A stretch of 64,000 bases of DNA, taken from assembly GCA_020638065.1 (NCBI GenBank), contig JACKJG010000013.1:1-64000 (forward strand), given 5' to 3'. The position numbers and the translations under genes were made by a program. The notes under the pieces are model-generated. The model had not been told where the DNA came from, made no database searches, and was given only the letters and a program-made list of their open reading frames with translations. Below, in pieces: positions 7,726 through 19,663 of this stretch (position 1 is the stretch's first letter; every line of letters begins with the position of its first letter). Origin of the DNA: Hyphomicrobiaceae bacterium (GTDB lineage: Bacteria; Pseudomonadota; Alphaproteobacteria; Rhizobiales; Devosiaceae).

Positions 7726-10700
7726 CTATTGTCCAATCAGATTGACCGGCGGGTCCGGCTGTAAAAGCGGGTCCTGGGAATCGATATTGAAATTGAGTTG
7801 CTGATTGTTGTTGTTGAGAATTTGTCGCGCCTGATCGAGCAGATCATCCTGCCGCTGTTGTGCCGCCTGTTGCTCGGCATCCCGCGCAGCCTGCTGCGCC
7901 GCCTCTTGTTCCGCCTGCTGGCGCGCGAGTTCGGCCTGGCGTTCCGCCTCAAGCGCATCCTGCCGGGCCTGTTCCTCCGCAGCCAGCCGCCGCGCCTCCT
8001 CCTGTTGCGCCCGCAACTCCTCAAGCCGTTGCACCTCGACCTCGAGCGCCCGGACCTGCATCGCGTCGACCATCTGTGCGACGTCGAGCTCACGGTCAGG
8101 AGCATCCAGCGTTCCCGTCAGACGCGACGTAATGCGGGCATCGTTGAGCGTCAGATAAGGATTGGCATCGGACACGGATTTGGGCGACAAAGCCCAGTCG
8201 CCACCAAGCGTGCCATCGGTCAGATCGATCGTCAGATCACCGAAGATCGTGGCATCGCCACTGTCGGCGCCAAGATTGTCGGCGCTGACCTTGCCGCCGA
8301 GAACGCGGAACGCACCGTCCATCTCGCCCGCCATAAAGGGCCCGGAATTGAGCACATCGGTCACGATCCCAACCAGGTCGTCAGGCGCCGTGTCCGCCAG
8401 GTTCTCCGCGCTATCGAGAGCAGTGAATGCAGCCGGGTTGAGGTTGGCGAAGGACACATCCTTTGCCGAAAAGCTGCCGGATCCATTCATGTTGCCTACG
8501 AGATCAGCAATGGTTCCGCCGGTACCCGAGACAGAAAAACTGCCGCTCAACGTAGCATCGATCAACGCAGCACTCGCCTCCGGCGCGATGGAATCGAGGC
8601 TAATTCCAGAGAGTTCGCCGCGAATATCGAGCTGCTTGTCCGTCACCTGGTTGGCACAGCAAAGACTGAGAGTCGCGTCGAACGTGCCCCCGCCGACTTC
8701 GGCACTGACATTGCGCAGACTGGTCTTGTCGTCGTCGATCGCCAGCGACCCGCTGAGATTTCGGGCGACAACCTCACCACCACGGCTCAGCCTGTCCACA
8801 CTGAAATCAACAACGGCGCGCGATGCCCGGTCTGAGCCAAGATCAATCGGCCCTTCGGGATAGATGCCCTCGCCCGGCAACATGGCCGCGGGGCCGAAAA
8901 TCGATGCCCAGACATCATCCAGATTGGCGTCCGCAAGTGCCACCTGCCCGGCGACAAGACGCCGCCCGGCTGTGGAGGAAAGGTTGAATTGCCCGGCCGC
9001 AAGGCTGCGGCCGTCAGCATCCAGAATCGAAAGATCGTTCAGCGCGATACTGTCAGTCCCCGCAAACACCACCTGCCCTGTCCCGCCAACGGCACCGAGA
9101 TAGGGACCGGACACACCAAGAAGCTCCAGCGCTGCCGATGCATCGCCCAAAGCAAAGTCGAGCCGCCCTGATCCGCGCCAGCCTTCGGGATTGGTCACGA
9201 CCAGGCTCCCGCCATATCCGATGTGATCATCGCCACCCTCCGCGGCCAGGGTCAGATCGAAACTGTTGCTCGCGGTTCCCGACAGCGAGAAATCGACATT
9301 GGTCCGGGCATCGATTGCCAACGGCGTGAAATCGAGACCGAATTGCTGCGCAAACGCGTCCGGCTCGGCGCTCGAAAGCGAAACGGCCAGTTGAAGCGGT
9401 GCCGTGAACGTCGCGGTCAGGCCCTTGGAGAGGTCGGCCTCGGCGGCAAGATCGGCCACTCCGGCCCTGCCCCGTACTGAGATTTTCTGCGCGCCGTTCT
9501 GATCCGTGGCCCCGATATCGAAGGTCGCATCCAGCGGCAACGAACCGAGTGCCGCGTCGCGAACGCCCATTTGCGCGCCAACGGCTTCGAGCGCCAATTC
9601 CATCAGGTCGGTGTGCTGCGCGTCCGCAAAACTGACAAAGCCCGTGCCCGTGAGGTCGGGATCGAGAATTGTCCCCTTGGCCGTTCCGGAAAAGTCGATT
9701 TTCGCGCCGCCCCAGTCGCGCGCGCTCAGCTTGCGAATGTTGAGTTGCCCAGCGCTCCAGTCGATCTGGGTTGCCAGGCCCGCGCCGGAAAGCCCGAAGA
9801 GATAGGCGTTTTCGGCCGCCAGATCGATGGACCCGGTCGGAAAGCTCCGCCAGATGTCTGATCCGGCTCCCAGCGGCGGCATAAGGGCACCAAGAACCTT
9901 GCTTCCGGCCGCGTCAAGATCGCCAAGTCTCACACTCAGCAGGGCGTTGCGATCACCGGTCACCTTGAATAGGCCGGCAAATGTATGTTGCGAACCATCG
10001 AGACCAAGCCGGCCGTTGGCGAGCCCCAGCGCGCCATCGCCGAACGTCACGCTGGCCGCCACATGTGTCGGCACGTCGAACAGAATCGGGTCACCGCTCG
10101 CTCCCCAAAGCCGCGACAGCGAATCCAGCCGCCGCGCTGTCAGATCGAGAGCACCGTTGAACGCAGGCGCACCATCGACATTGTCGAATTCGCCCGAAAG
10201 CGCGACTTGCGTATCGCCGGCTAGTTGACCGGTGAAATCGTCAACCTGCCAGCCATTGTCGTTTGCGCGCGCATCGATGCGAACATTGCGCATGGCGAAG
10301 ACGTCAAGATCGAGTTCGGAAATGTCTACGCCCAGCCGCCCCGGAATGGGCAGGATCACCGGGGGTGGCAACCCCGCCAGAAGATCGACGAGCGGATAAG
10401 GCTCGTCCGCTCCGGCAAGAACGTTGGACGGCGCGACGCCGAAAACCCCTCCTGAAAACACCGCATCAAAGCTGGGCTCGGCGCCAAGGGTTACCGTAAC
10501 CGCACCCGTCAGCCGCGTTGCCGGCCGGTTTTCGTCCGGTTGCAGCACAATGGTCGGCATGCTGATCTTTTCCGGACTCATCGTCATGTCCGTCAACATC
10601 ACCAGATCGCCGGCTGCGCCAAGTTCCTCCTCGGCGTCTGCAGGTTTACGTTTGATCCGCAATCCCAACTTGCCATCGAGTGAGGGAGAAGCGCCAAGCG

Positions 10701-11376
10701 TCGCCAGACCCTCGATGCTCATCAAAAAGGCACTGTTGACCGGCGAAATCGTGGCCGAAAGGCTGGATTGCGACTGTTCGTTGACTGAAGTGAGCGTGAC
10801 GCCGACCGAATAGGGATCGCCGTCATAATTGGCCCGCCCCTGCAGTGAAAACGGACCAGTCACACCAGAAATGCGCAAATCGCCGGCAAAGTTGCTGGCC
10901 TCGTAGGTCTGATCGGTGCGGGAATCGCGCAATTCGGCACGCCCGCCAGTGATCTGGGCGCGTGCCACCGAAACGTTGTTGGCACTGAACTTGTCCGGCA
11001 AGTTGAACGGCAGAATGAAGCGGCCAGCATCATCGAGAATGAGATGAACGGTCGGCCGGTCGACTTCCAGCCGCGTCACCGTGAACTTGTCCCTGAGAAA
11101 ATCCATCAGGGAGAATTCGGCTTCCATGCTCTCGATTTCGATGAATGGAGAATCCGGCGGTCCGACCTTGGTCTTGCCGAACTTCATCACCGGCTGCGGC
11201 AACAACTGGAAGTCAATCTCGCCATCGATGGTAATGTCGGTGCCAAGGTTGGTTTCGGCCAATTGTTCCAGCCGCTGGCGGTAGGCGCCCCAGTCTATGA
11301 ATTGCGGCACGATAAAACCCGCCGCAAGCAGCAGAATCGCCAGGCTGCCGATGATGATGTAGAGCCGGTTTAGCAC
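7726..11376 (-). CDS. Large AsmA family protein
   Basis: A 1216-residue protein with a single N-terminal membrane anchor (residues 4-24, LYIIIGSLAILLLAAGFIVP) followed by the AsmA domain (IDWGAYRQRLEQLAETNLG, GEIDFQLLPQPVMKFG) and a very long beta-rich periplasmic region. An AsmA_2-like C-terminal domain follows (about 870-1110, with LVGNMNGSGSFSAKDVSF). The last 110 residues are a Glu/Gln/Ala-rich coiled coil ending NLIGQ. AsmA-like proteins are bridge-like lipid carriers or outer-membrane biogenesis factors (family knowledge). The C-terminal coiled coil is longer than usual. It stands alone, convergent with the RHH gene and divergent from the ClC gene. Confidence 0.9.
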   Translation of the reverse strand: MLNRLYIIIGSLAILLLAAGFIVPQFIDWGAYRQRLEQLAETNLGTDITIDGEIDFQLLPQPVMKFGKTKVGPPDSPFIEIESMEAEFSLMDFLRDKFTVTRLEVDRPTVHLILDDAGRFILPFNLPDKFSANNVSVARAQITGGRAELRDSRTDQTYEASNFAGDLRISGVTGPFSLQGRANYDGDPYSVGVTLTSVNEQSQSSLSATISPVNSAFLMSIEGLATLGASPSLDGKLGLRIKRKPADAEEELGAAGDLVMLTDMTMSPEKISMPTIVLQPDENRPATRLTGAVTVTLGAEPSFDAVFSGGVFGVAPSNVLAGADEPYPLVDLLAGLPPPVILPIPGRLGVDISELDLDVFAMRNVRIDARANDNGWQVDDFTGQLAGDTQVALSGEFDNVDGAPAFNGALDLTARRLDSLSRLWGASGDPILFDVPTHVAASVTFGDGALGLANGRLGLDGSQHTFAGLFKVTGDRNALLSVRLGDLDAAGSKVLGALMPPLGAGSDIWRSFPTGSIDLAAENAYLFGLSGAGLATQIDWSAGQLNIRKLSARDWGGAKIDFSGTAKGTILDPDLTGTGFVSFADAQHTDLMELALEAVGAQMGVRDAALGSLPLDATFDIGATDQNGAQKISVRGRAGVADLAAEADLSKGLTATFTAPLQLAVSLSSAEPDAFAQQFGLDFTPLAIDARTNVDFSLSGTASNSFDLTLAAEGGDDHIGYGGSLVVTNPEGWRGSGRLDFALGDASAALELLGVSGPYLGAVGGTGQVVFAGTDSIALNDLSILDADGRSLAAGQFNLSSTAGRRLVAGQVALADANLDDVWASIFGPAAMLPGEGIYPEGPIDLGSDRASRAVVDFSVDRLSRGGEVVARNLSGSLAIDDDKTSLRNVSAEVGGGTFDATLSLCCANQVTDKQLDIRGELSGISLDSIAPEASAALIDATLSGSFSVSGTGGTIADLVGNMNGSGSFSAKDVSFANLNPAAFTALDSAENLADTAPDDLVGIVTDVLNSGPFMAGEMDGAFRVLGGKVSADNLGADSGDATIFGDLTIDLTDGTLGGDWALSPKSVSDANPYLTLNDARITSRLTGTLDAPDRELDVAQMVDAMQVRALEVEVQRLEELRAQQEEARRLAAEEQARQDALEAERQAELARQQAEQEAAQQAARDAEQQAAQQRQDDLLDQARQILNNNNQQLNFNIDSQDPLLQPDPPVNLIGQ

Positions 11377-11526
11377 CGCGCGCCGATTCCCCTTTGCGAG
11401 CGCCTGTCACTTTAGGCAACGGGATGCGTCCCGTCACCTTAATTTGCGGCAATTCGGGACCATTCGCGCCCTTGCCGAGGTTTGTTCAACCTTCTATCAC
11501 AGACCGCAAATCTCCGGCAGGCAGCG

Positions 11527-13167
11527 ATGCAGACCCGTTTCAGACAAGTCTTTCAGATCCGCAACATGATCCTGGGGTGGTTGCTGCCGCACCTTGAAAT
11601 GTTCATGGCGTTGCAGAAGCCGAAACTCTGGGCGCTTGCGGTCCTGGCCGGCATTGCCGGCGGCATCGCCGCGATTGCATTCCGCGGAATTATCTCGCTC
11701 ATGCAATGGCTTTGGACGGGCAGCGGCAGTGAACTCATTCTCGAGCGGGTAGCGAGCCTGCCTCCCTTCATCGTCTGGCTGACCCCCACCCTGGGTGGGC
11801 TGGCTGTTGGATTGCTGTTGCTGGGATTTGGCGCTCAATGCAGAGCCGGAGGCGTCGCTGACGCCATCGAGGCGCGCACGAGCAACGTTTTCTCGCTTTC
11901 ATTGCGCCGCGCGACGGTCGGAACGCTCATCTCGGCCATCACGCTCGGCACCGGCGGCAGCGCCGGTCGCGAAGGCCCGATCGTCTATTTCGCTGCGGCC
12001 ATGTCCAAAGCCCTGTTCCGCGCCTTCGACATGCCACCCTCTGCCCGCCGGGTCATGCTGGCCGCCGGCGCTGCGGCCGCCATCTCCGCCTCGTTCAACT
12101 CGCCCATTGCCGGCGTGCTGTTCGCCCATGAAGTGATCCTCGGTCATTTCGCCATGACCGCCTTCGTTCCCCTGGTGATCGCCTCGGTGGTTGCGGCGGT
12201 GATTTCGCGCATCTGGTTCGGGGTAGAACCGGCATTTATCCTGCCCGACTACCAGATCACATCCTATTGGGAGATCCCTGCCTTCGCGCTGCTCGGTGTC
12301 GTTTGTGCCATCGTTGCCATCCTCTTTCAGGCGGGCCTGATCGGCACGGACTGGGCCAGCCGCAAAATTCACATGCCCATCTGGCTTCGCCCCACACTTG
12401 GCGGCGCTCTGGTCGGATTGATCGCGCTTGCCTTTCCGCAGATCCTGGGCGTCGGCTACGAAGCGACCAACCTAGCGCTGACCGGTCAACTCAGCATCTG
12501 GCTGATGATCACGCTCATCGTGGTCAAAACCATCGCCACCTCAATCACCCTGGGCTCACGCCTTGGCGGCGGCGTGTTCTCGCCCAGTCTTTATCTCGGG
12601 GCCATGACCGGCGGTGCGTTCGGTCTGATCGCCGCCTCCGTCTTTCCAGATATGGCCTCAAGCGAGGGCTTGTACGCCATTATCGGCATGGGCGCCGTAG
12701 CGTCCGCTGTGCTCGGCGCGCCCGTATCAACCGCCGTCATGATCTTCGAACTGACCGGCGGCTTCGCCTTCTCGCTCGCCTTGCTCTTCACCACCGCCAT
12801 CGCCACGGGTCTCAGCCAGGCAGCCATGGGCCGCTCGTTCTTCTACTGGCAATTGCATTCCCGCGGCGTGCTGCTTGAAGAAGGCCCACACACACAACTG
12901 GCCCGCCAGACGCAAGTGAAGGACCTGATGCGGGAATTTACCCAAGGCGAAGAAAAGCCGGCTTTCGACCCCGTCAACCGGCCGGTCTGGCTCAAGCGGT
13001 CGGACACGCTCGACACGGCGCTCAAGCTCTTTTCATCCAGCGACAAGCCGCGCCTGATGGTCGTCGCCTCCGAGAGCAACGAGCCGGTTGGCTGGCTCTA
13101 TCACGTCGATGCCCTCGCCAACTTCAACAAGGCTCTCATTGCCCAAAGCCGCGAAGAACATCACTGA
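11527..13167 (+). CDS. ClC-type chloride channel/transporter
   Basis: A 546-residue integral membrane protein with the ClC signatures GTGGSAGREGPIVYFAAAMS (selectivity-filter GREGP) and GSRLGGGVFSPSLYLGAM (GGxFxP), and a run of about ten or more helices up to residue 430. The C-terminal cytoplasmic tail (about residues 440-546) looks like a reduced or divergent CBS region ending VGWLYHVDALANFNKAL. I cannot tell a channel from an H+/Cl- exchanger by eye. The start is uncertain: a TTG at 11482 and ATGs at 11527 and downstream are in frame. I chose 11527. Confidence 0.9.
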   Translation: MQTRFRQVFQIRNMILGWLLPHLEMFMALQKPKLWALAVLAGIAGGIAAIAFRGIISLMQWLWTGSGSELILERVASLPPFIVWLTPTLGGLAVGLLLLGFGAQCRAGGVADAIEARTSNVFSLSLRRATVGTLISAITLGTGGSAGREGPIVYFAAAMSKALFRAFDMPPSARRVMLAAGAAAAISASFNSPIAGVLFAHEVILGHFAMTAFVPLVIASVVAAVISRIWFGVEPAFILPDYQITSYWEIPAFALLGVVCAIVAILFQAGLIGTDWASRKIHMPIWLRPTLGGALVGLIALAFPQILGVGYEATNLALTGQLSIWLMITLIVVKTIATSITLGSRLGGGVFSPSLYLGAMTGGAFGLIAASVFPDMASSEGLYAIIGMGAVASAVLGAPVSTAVMIFELTGGFAFSLALLFTTAIATGLSQAAMGRSFFYWQLHSRGVLLEEGPHTQLARQTQVKDLMREFTQGEEKPAFDPVNRPVWLKRSDTLDTALKLFSSSDKPRLMVVASESNEPVGWLYHVDALANFNKALIAQSREEHH

Positions 13168-13168
13168 C

Positions 13169-13199
13169 AAAACGGCCGGAACCCCGAAAGGTCCCGGCC
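13169..13199 (-). terminator. Hairpin terminator between convergent genes
   Basis: GGCCGG at 13174-13179 pairs with CCGGCC at 13194-13199, extended inward by three more pairs after one mismatch. Read on the minus strand, the stem is followed by GTTTTG, so it best serves the esterase-like gene ending at 13230. It lies only 7 bases after the ClC stop and may also act on that gene. Confidence 0.5.
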
Positions 13200-13229
13200 A
13201 AGTTCTCTTAAGTGCTTAAATGTACGGCC

Positions 13230-15404
13230 TTAATTAAGGGGAACTTTGAAGAACATGGTTTCGCCCGAGCTGTCGTCGACGCCGTCATTGTCCGTGACGG
13301 CATAGGCCGTTCCGGCAGCGTCGATTGTGAAGCCTTCAACCTTGTCGAGGACGTAACCGCCCGTGCTCTTCAGATCAGGGATGAGATCGTGAACCAGTTC
13401 CTTGTGCACGACGGGCAGGTCGCCGCCCAGTTCGGCAGGCTGCATTTCGCTGGCGGCAACGCGATAGATGCGCTTGATCTTTGCCGCGTCATCAATCTGG
13501 TTGTCCCGCTCGATGATGTAGAAATAATCGCCATGGGCGGTGATCTCGCTCAGACCGACCCAGCCAGTTTCCGGCGCTTCGGTCGGATAACGGACAGCGC
13601 CCCATTCGCCGGTGGAAGGCTTGTAGCTGACCAGTTTGACCGTGTTGGCCGGATCATCACGCCAGGTCCGTTGAATGGCAATCCACAAGACCATGTCGGG
13701 GCCTTCACCAACACGGGTGATGCCTTCAGAGCCGAAACGGATCTCGTTGTCCATGAGGGCCGGCGGGAACCCGACCTCATTGTCGATCTCGCCGTCGGCA
13801 TTCACATGATAGAGCGCGTGCGGAATAACCCGGTCTGTCCGGCCTTCCGACGCCAGCCAGAACCCACCTTCTCCATCGGTCGTAATGCCTTCGAGATCCA
13901 GTTTCTGCGCAACGGCACCGGCGCGCGTCACAACGGTCTGCTTGGTAATGCGGGCCGGCGTCTGGTTTGCATCGATCGTGTAGATCGACGGCTGCATGGC
14001 CAGGAAGCTGTCGTTGACCCCGTAGAGGATGCCGGGCTGCGCGTCATCCGCGGCAAGCCCGGAGAGCGCGACCCAGCCGATCGGACGATCTCCATTCATG
14101 TCGGTCATGATTTGCGGATAGGCCGGTGCGCCATCCTGCAGCTGATAGATCATCACATGTGAACCAACGCCACCGTCGGGACGAAGATCGGTTTCATTGG
14201 CCGTCGCGAAAAGACCGCGCGCCGGTATGGCAACCGCACCTTCAGGGCCAATGCCCGAGGGAAGCGACTGCACATATTCTGGCGCGCCGCCCGTGTCGCG
14301 GAACACCATGGCCATGGACGCACGCTCGAGAAGCAGGAAGATGTAGGTATCATCACCGAACTTGGCGACCTCAAGACCCTCGGGTTCGGAACCCTTGTTA
14401 CCCGAACGCTTTTCCGGATAGTGTCCAAGGCGGGCTGCCATATGGTCGACAAAGTTGCCGCTGTCCCAAAGCAACGTGCCGTCCTTGTTCCAGATTGAGA
14501 AACCGCGCGATCCGCCTTCGTAATCGCCTTCGTTGGCGGAGACGAACCGGTCATTGTCGAGCCAATGGACAGCATCGGGTTCGCGCGGAACGTCATTCAA
14601 ACTCCCGTCGAAAGTAAATGCGCCTTCTTCTTCGGTATCGACGTTGGTCAGGTCGACCGAGCCTGCCGAGAAGGAATTGACGACCGCGCCGGTTTTGGCA
14701 TCAGCAACAATGAGGTAGTTGTTTTCCTGAACGCTCAGCACGATCTCGCCAGCATCGTTGATGTCAACGAATTCCGGCTCGGGATCGCTCGGCGCGATGT
14801 CCGCCAGGCCCGTGACGTCGATGACGCGCTTGCCTGCGCAGTCCGCATTGCCGTCCTTGACGTCGAATGCCACCAGATAGCCGGCCGGCAATTGCGGGAT
14901 CACCCCGTCATTCAGGTCTTCGTCGCGTTCGTTCTCGATGGCGATCGCCAGAAGGCTGCCATCCGTGGACCGGCCCACACTGTCCGGCTGACCGCCAAGA
15001 TCACAGGTTGAAACCACCGACTTGCTGGCCAAATCGAGCACTGTCAGGTTGCCTGAAGGATTGGTATAGCTCTCGGACGTGTTGACCCCAACAAAAGCCT
15101 TGTCCCCGATAATCGTGATGGAAGTTGGTTCGCCATCAAGGTCGACATAGCCGGCCGGCTGCGGCGAAGCCGGATCGGAAATATCGATGAAGCCGACACC
15201 GCCATTGGGGCTGTCCGAATATGCGAGCAACATGCCGTCTTCGCTTGCAGTGATGATTTCTGACGAGGTCTCTTCAGCCTCCGGGGCGTTCAGCGCCACC
15301 GGAAAGCTCGCGACCCGGTTGAATGCGCTTTGCGCCAGCGCAGTCCCACTGGCGGTTGACAGCAGCGCTGCGCTGAGCGCCGCAAGGGTGATGTATCGTT
15401 TCAT
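13230..15404 (-). CDS. Secreted esterase-like/phytase-fold protein
   Basis: A 724-residue exported protein. It has a signal peptide MKRYITLAALSAALLSTASG with cleavage after ALA, then a beta-propeller of the choice-of-anchor I type (about 30-420, with SEPEGLEVAKFGDDTYIFLL). The C-terminal 'esterase-like activity of phytase' domain spans about 430-720 (GWVALSGLAADD, LEGITTDGEGGFWLASEGR, DKVEGFTIDAAGTAYAVTDN). The start at 15404 has GGAGG about ten bases upstream. The frame is open to 15428 but that part is not signal-like. The substrate is unknown, though phosphoesters are plausible. The next gene, on the other strand, is also a phosphoesterase. Confidence 0.85.
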   Translation of the reverse strand: MKRYITLAALSAALLSTASGTALAQSAFNRVASFPVALNAPEAEETSSEIITASEDGMLLAYSDSPNGGVGFIDISDPASPQPAGYVDLDGEPTSITIIGDKAFVGVNTSESYTNPSGNLTVLDLASKSVVSTCDLGGQPDSVGRSTDGSLLAIAIENERDEDLNDGVIPQLPAGYLVAFDVKDGNADCAGKRVIDVTGLADIAPSDPEPEFVDINDAGEIVLSVQENNYLIVADAKTGAVVNSFSAGSVDLTNVDTEEEGAFTFDGSLNDVPREPDAVHWLDNDRFVSANEGDYEGGSRGFSIWNKDGTLLWDSGNFVDHMAARLGHYPEKRSGNKGSEPEGLEVAKFGDDTYIFLLLERASMAMVFRDTGGAPEYVQSLPSGIGPEGAVAIPARGLFATANETDLRPDGGVGSHVMIYQLQDGAPAYPQIMTDMNGDRPIGWVALSGLAADDAQPGILYGVNDSFLAMQPSIYTIDANQTPARITKQTVVTRAGAVAQKLDLEGITTDGEGGFWLASEGRTDRVIPHALYHVNADGEIDNEVGFPPALMDNEIRFGSEGITRVGEGPDMVLWIAIQRTWRDDPANTVKLVSYKPSTGEWGAVRYPTEAPETGWVGLSEITAHGDYFYIIERDNQIDDAAKIKRIYRVAASEMQPAELGGDLPVVHKELVHDLIPDLKSTGGYVLDKVEGFTIDAAGTAYAVTDNDGVDDSSGETMFFKVPLN

Positions 15405-15571
15405 GGTGTGTTGTGCCTCCAAACCCACATAGGGAGCCTAGGGCTACGCAAGCCGTGCAACAGTGAGGTTTCCGTTTTGTGACGGTTGCATGAAGGCGGC
15501 AGGCAAACGCCACCTTGACCAGAGCCACAATTTGCCAATGCTACCGGCCGATCGGCAAAGGGAGTTTTTGC

Positions 15572-16309
15572 ATGCGCTTCGCGGCCATCTCCGACATTCA
15601 CGGTAATGCGCCTGCTCTTGAAGCGGTGCTGGACGACATCGATCACCAACACGTCGACTTCGCGGTCAATCTCGGCGATGCGGTCAGCGGACCAATCGCT
15701 CCCGCTCGTACCGCGGATATCCTGATCGCACATGATCTTCCCACCATTGCCGGCAATCACGAACAGAAATTGCTCACCCGGCCCGCCGAAAAGCTCGGAA
15801 AAACAGACCAATTGGCGGCCAGCCAACTGACCGAAACGCACTACGAATGGCTGCGCATCCTGCCGCCGACCCTGGAACTGGCGCCGGACGTCTTTGCCTG
15901 CCACGGCACGCCGGCATCGAACAACGTCTTCTGGCTCGATAGCCCTTCCAAGAAGGGCCACATGCGCCTGCGGCCACTCGAATTTATTGAAGCCGAATTG
16001 AACGGCGTTCGCCATTCCCTGATCCTTTGCGGGCATACGCACACCGCCCGCTCCGTCTCACTTTCAACCGGCCAGACCGTCGTCAATCCCGGCAGCGTCG
16101 GGCTGGTTGCCTTCGGCGGTGCGGAGGGCAAGGCGCGTGTGTCTCCCGGCTCACCCCATGCCCGCTACGCGATCATCGAACAGCAACGCGGCCAGTGCAC
16201 CGTCTCGTTCCGGCTCGTGCCTTATGATTGGGACGAGGCCGCTCGTCTGGCCGAATTGAATGGCGCCCCGGACTGGGCAGGCTGGATCAGAACCGGGCGC
16301 GCGGACTAG
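15572..16309 (+). CDS. Metallophosphoesterase (YfcE/MJ0936-like)
   Basis: A 245-residue calcineurin-like phosphoesterase with the dinuclear metal ligands in order: D-x-H in AISDIHGN, G-D in NLGDAVSGP, N-H-E in IAGNHE, a downstream His in FACHGTP, and H-x-H in CGHTHTA, then VVNPGSVG. It probably hydrolyses phosphodiesters in the cytoplasm. The exact substrate is unknown. The ATG at 15572 (MRFAAISDIHGN) has AAAGGGAG upstream. The longer open frame from 15515 has no homology. Confidence 0.88.
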   Translation: MRFAAISDIHGNAPALEAVLDDIDHQHVDFAVNLGDAVSGPIAPARTADILIAHDLPTIAGNHEQKLLTRPAEKLGKTDQLAASQLTETHYEWLRILPPTLELAPDVFACHGTPASNNVFWLDSPSKKGHMRLRPLEFIEAELNGVRHSLILCGHTHTARSVSLSTGQTVVNPGSVGLVAFGGAEGKARVSPGSPHARYAIIEQQRGQCTVSFRLVPYDWDEAARLAELNGAPDWAGWIRTGRAD

Positions 16310-16310
16310 A

Positions 16311-16355
16311 GCGTTTCCAGGCGAAGTGGATGCCGGTTCGCCGGTTCGGAAACGC
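16311..16355. repeat. Dispersed palindromic element (nested inverted repeat)
   Basis: GCGTTTCC (16311-16318) pairs with GGAAACGC (16348-16355), and inside it GGCGAA (16320-16325) pairs with TTCGCC (16337-16342). Elements of this kind, starting TAGAGCGTTTCC, are abundant between genes in many Hyphomicrobiales genomes (from memory). It begins two bases after the TAG of the metallophosphoesterase gene and could act as a terminator or RNA stabiliser there. Confidence 0.6.
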
Positions 16356-16375
16356 GACAATTCAGAGTCGAAGTC

Positions 16376-16576
16376 CTAATTCCTCGGCCGCGTGCTCCAC
16401 CAGATCGCCGCAACAATTCCCGCCGCCAGAACCGCAGAAATCAGCCAGCTCAGCGAACCCTTGGGCGTGGTGATGTCCGGATGGGCTTGTGCAACGCTAA
16501 CCGGCGCCAGCCATGCGCACGCATGCGCAATGAACGATCTGACTGTCCTTTGCACTGACAAACCCCACCCGCTCAT
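16376..16576 (-). CDS. Possible small exported membrane protein
   Basis: A 66-residue frame with a signal-like N-terminus (basic SVQRTVRSF then HACAWLAPVSVAQA) and a C-terminal membrane helix (LSWLISAVLAAGIVAAIWW) ending in basic residues STRPRN. The ATG at 16576 has GAGG five bases upstream. No family is recognised. It fills an otherwise empty gap between the palindromic element and the gene at 16635, which favours a real gene, but the evidence is compositional only. Confidence 0.45.
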   Translation of the reverse strand: MSGWGLSVQRTVRSFIAHACAWLAPVSVAQAHPDITTPKGSLSWLISAVLAAGIVAAIWWSTRPRN

Positions 16577-16634
16577 GCTAGCCTCAAAGTGCACCCATCA
16601 TCGGTTCGGCGCGTATCGGCGCCATGGGGGAACC

Positions 16635-17201
16635 ATGACCAAAGATCCCAAACATCTTATCTTGCCGGGCATCATTGCGATTATCCTGCCCACCCTCGCC
16701 TTCACCTTCGGCGGCCTGATCCCGGGAATGGTCTTCGTCTTCGCCTTCGTCGGCGGGTTGATCTTCTACATTTTGACCCTGTGGCGCACCCGCATCGACG
16801 CAACACGCATCCTTGTGCCCTATCTGCTGACCGTGATCCTTTTCATCGTTCATGTCTACGAGGAATACCTGACCCATTTCGAGGTCACCGTCACCAAGAT
16901 GAGCGGGTTTGAAGTCTCGCAATTCGTGCTTCTGACCATTGCCGCATTCATGGCGCCGATCATGTGGACGGCCGGCGCAATCTTCATGCTCAAACGCTGG
17001 CGCTTCGGCGACTTTTTCCTCTGCACCTTCTTTTTCGCCATGCTGCTGGCCGAACTGACGCACTACATTTTCCCCTTCGTCATCGACGGAACATTCCACT
17101 ACGAAAGCGGCATGTATACCGCCTTCTTGCCGCTCATTCCCGCCGCCTATGGCCTGAGGCAGATGCTGCTGGCGTTGAACCAGGCGCGCCAGGCAGCCTG
17201 A
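16635..17201 (+). CDS. HXXEE domain membrane protein
   Basis: A 188-residue membrane protein with about six helices. It carries the family-defining H-x-x-E-E motif in HVYEEYL and conserved His residues in LTHYIFPFV. The HXXEE family is a putative membrane-bound hydrolase of unknown substrate. The ATG at 16635 follows GGGGGAA. The frame is open upstream to 16392, but this includes antisense of the small gene and has no coding character. Confidence 0.75.
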   Translation: MTKDPKHLILPGIIAIILPTLAFTFGGLIPGMVFVFAFVGGLIFYILTLWRTRIDATRILVPYLLTVILFIVHVYEEYLTHFEVTVTKMSGFEVSQFVLLTIAAFMAPIMWTAGAIFMLKRWRFGDFFLCTFFFAMLLAELTHYIFPFVIDGTFHYESGMYTAFLPLIPAAYGLRQMLLALNQARQAA

Positions 17202-17297
17202 CCCCGCCAAATCCGCCGCCAAACATGGACCTTGTGGGGAACCACCCCTATATTGGCCCGATGAGAACAAAATGTGATTCTCTGCCCCGGCAGAGCT

Positions 17298-19655
<2,358 letters not shown>

Positions 19656-19663
19656 GAGACCGG

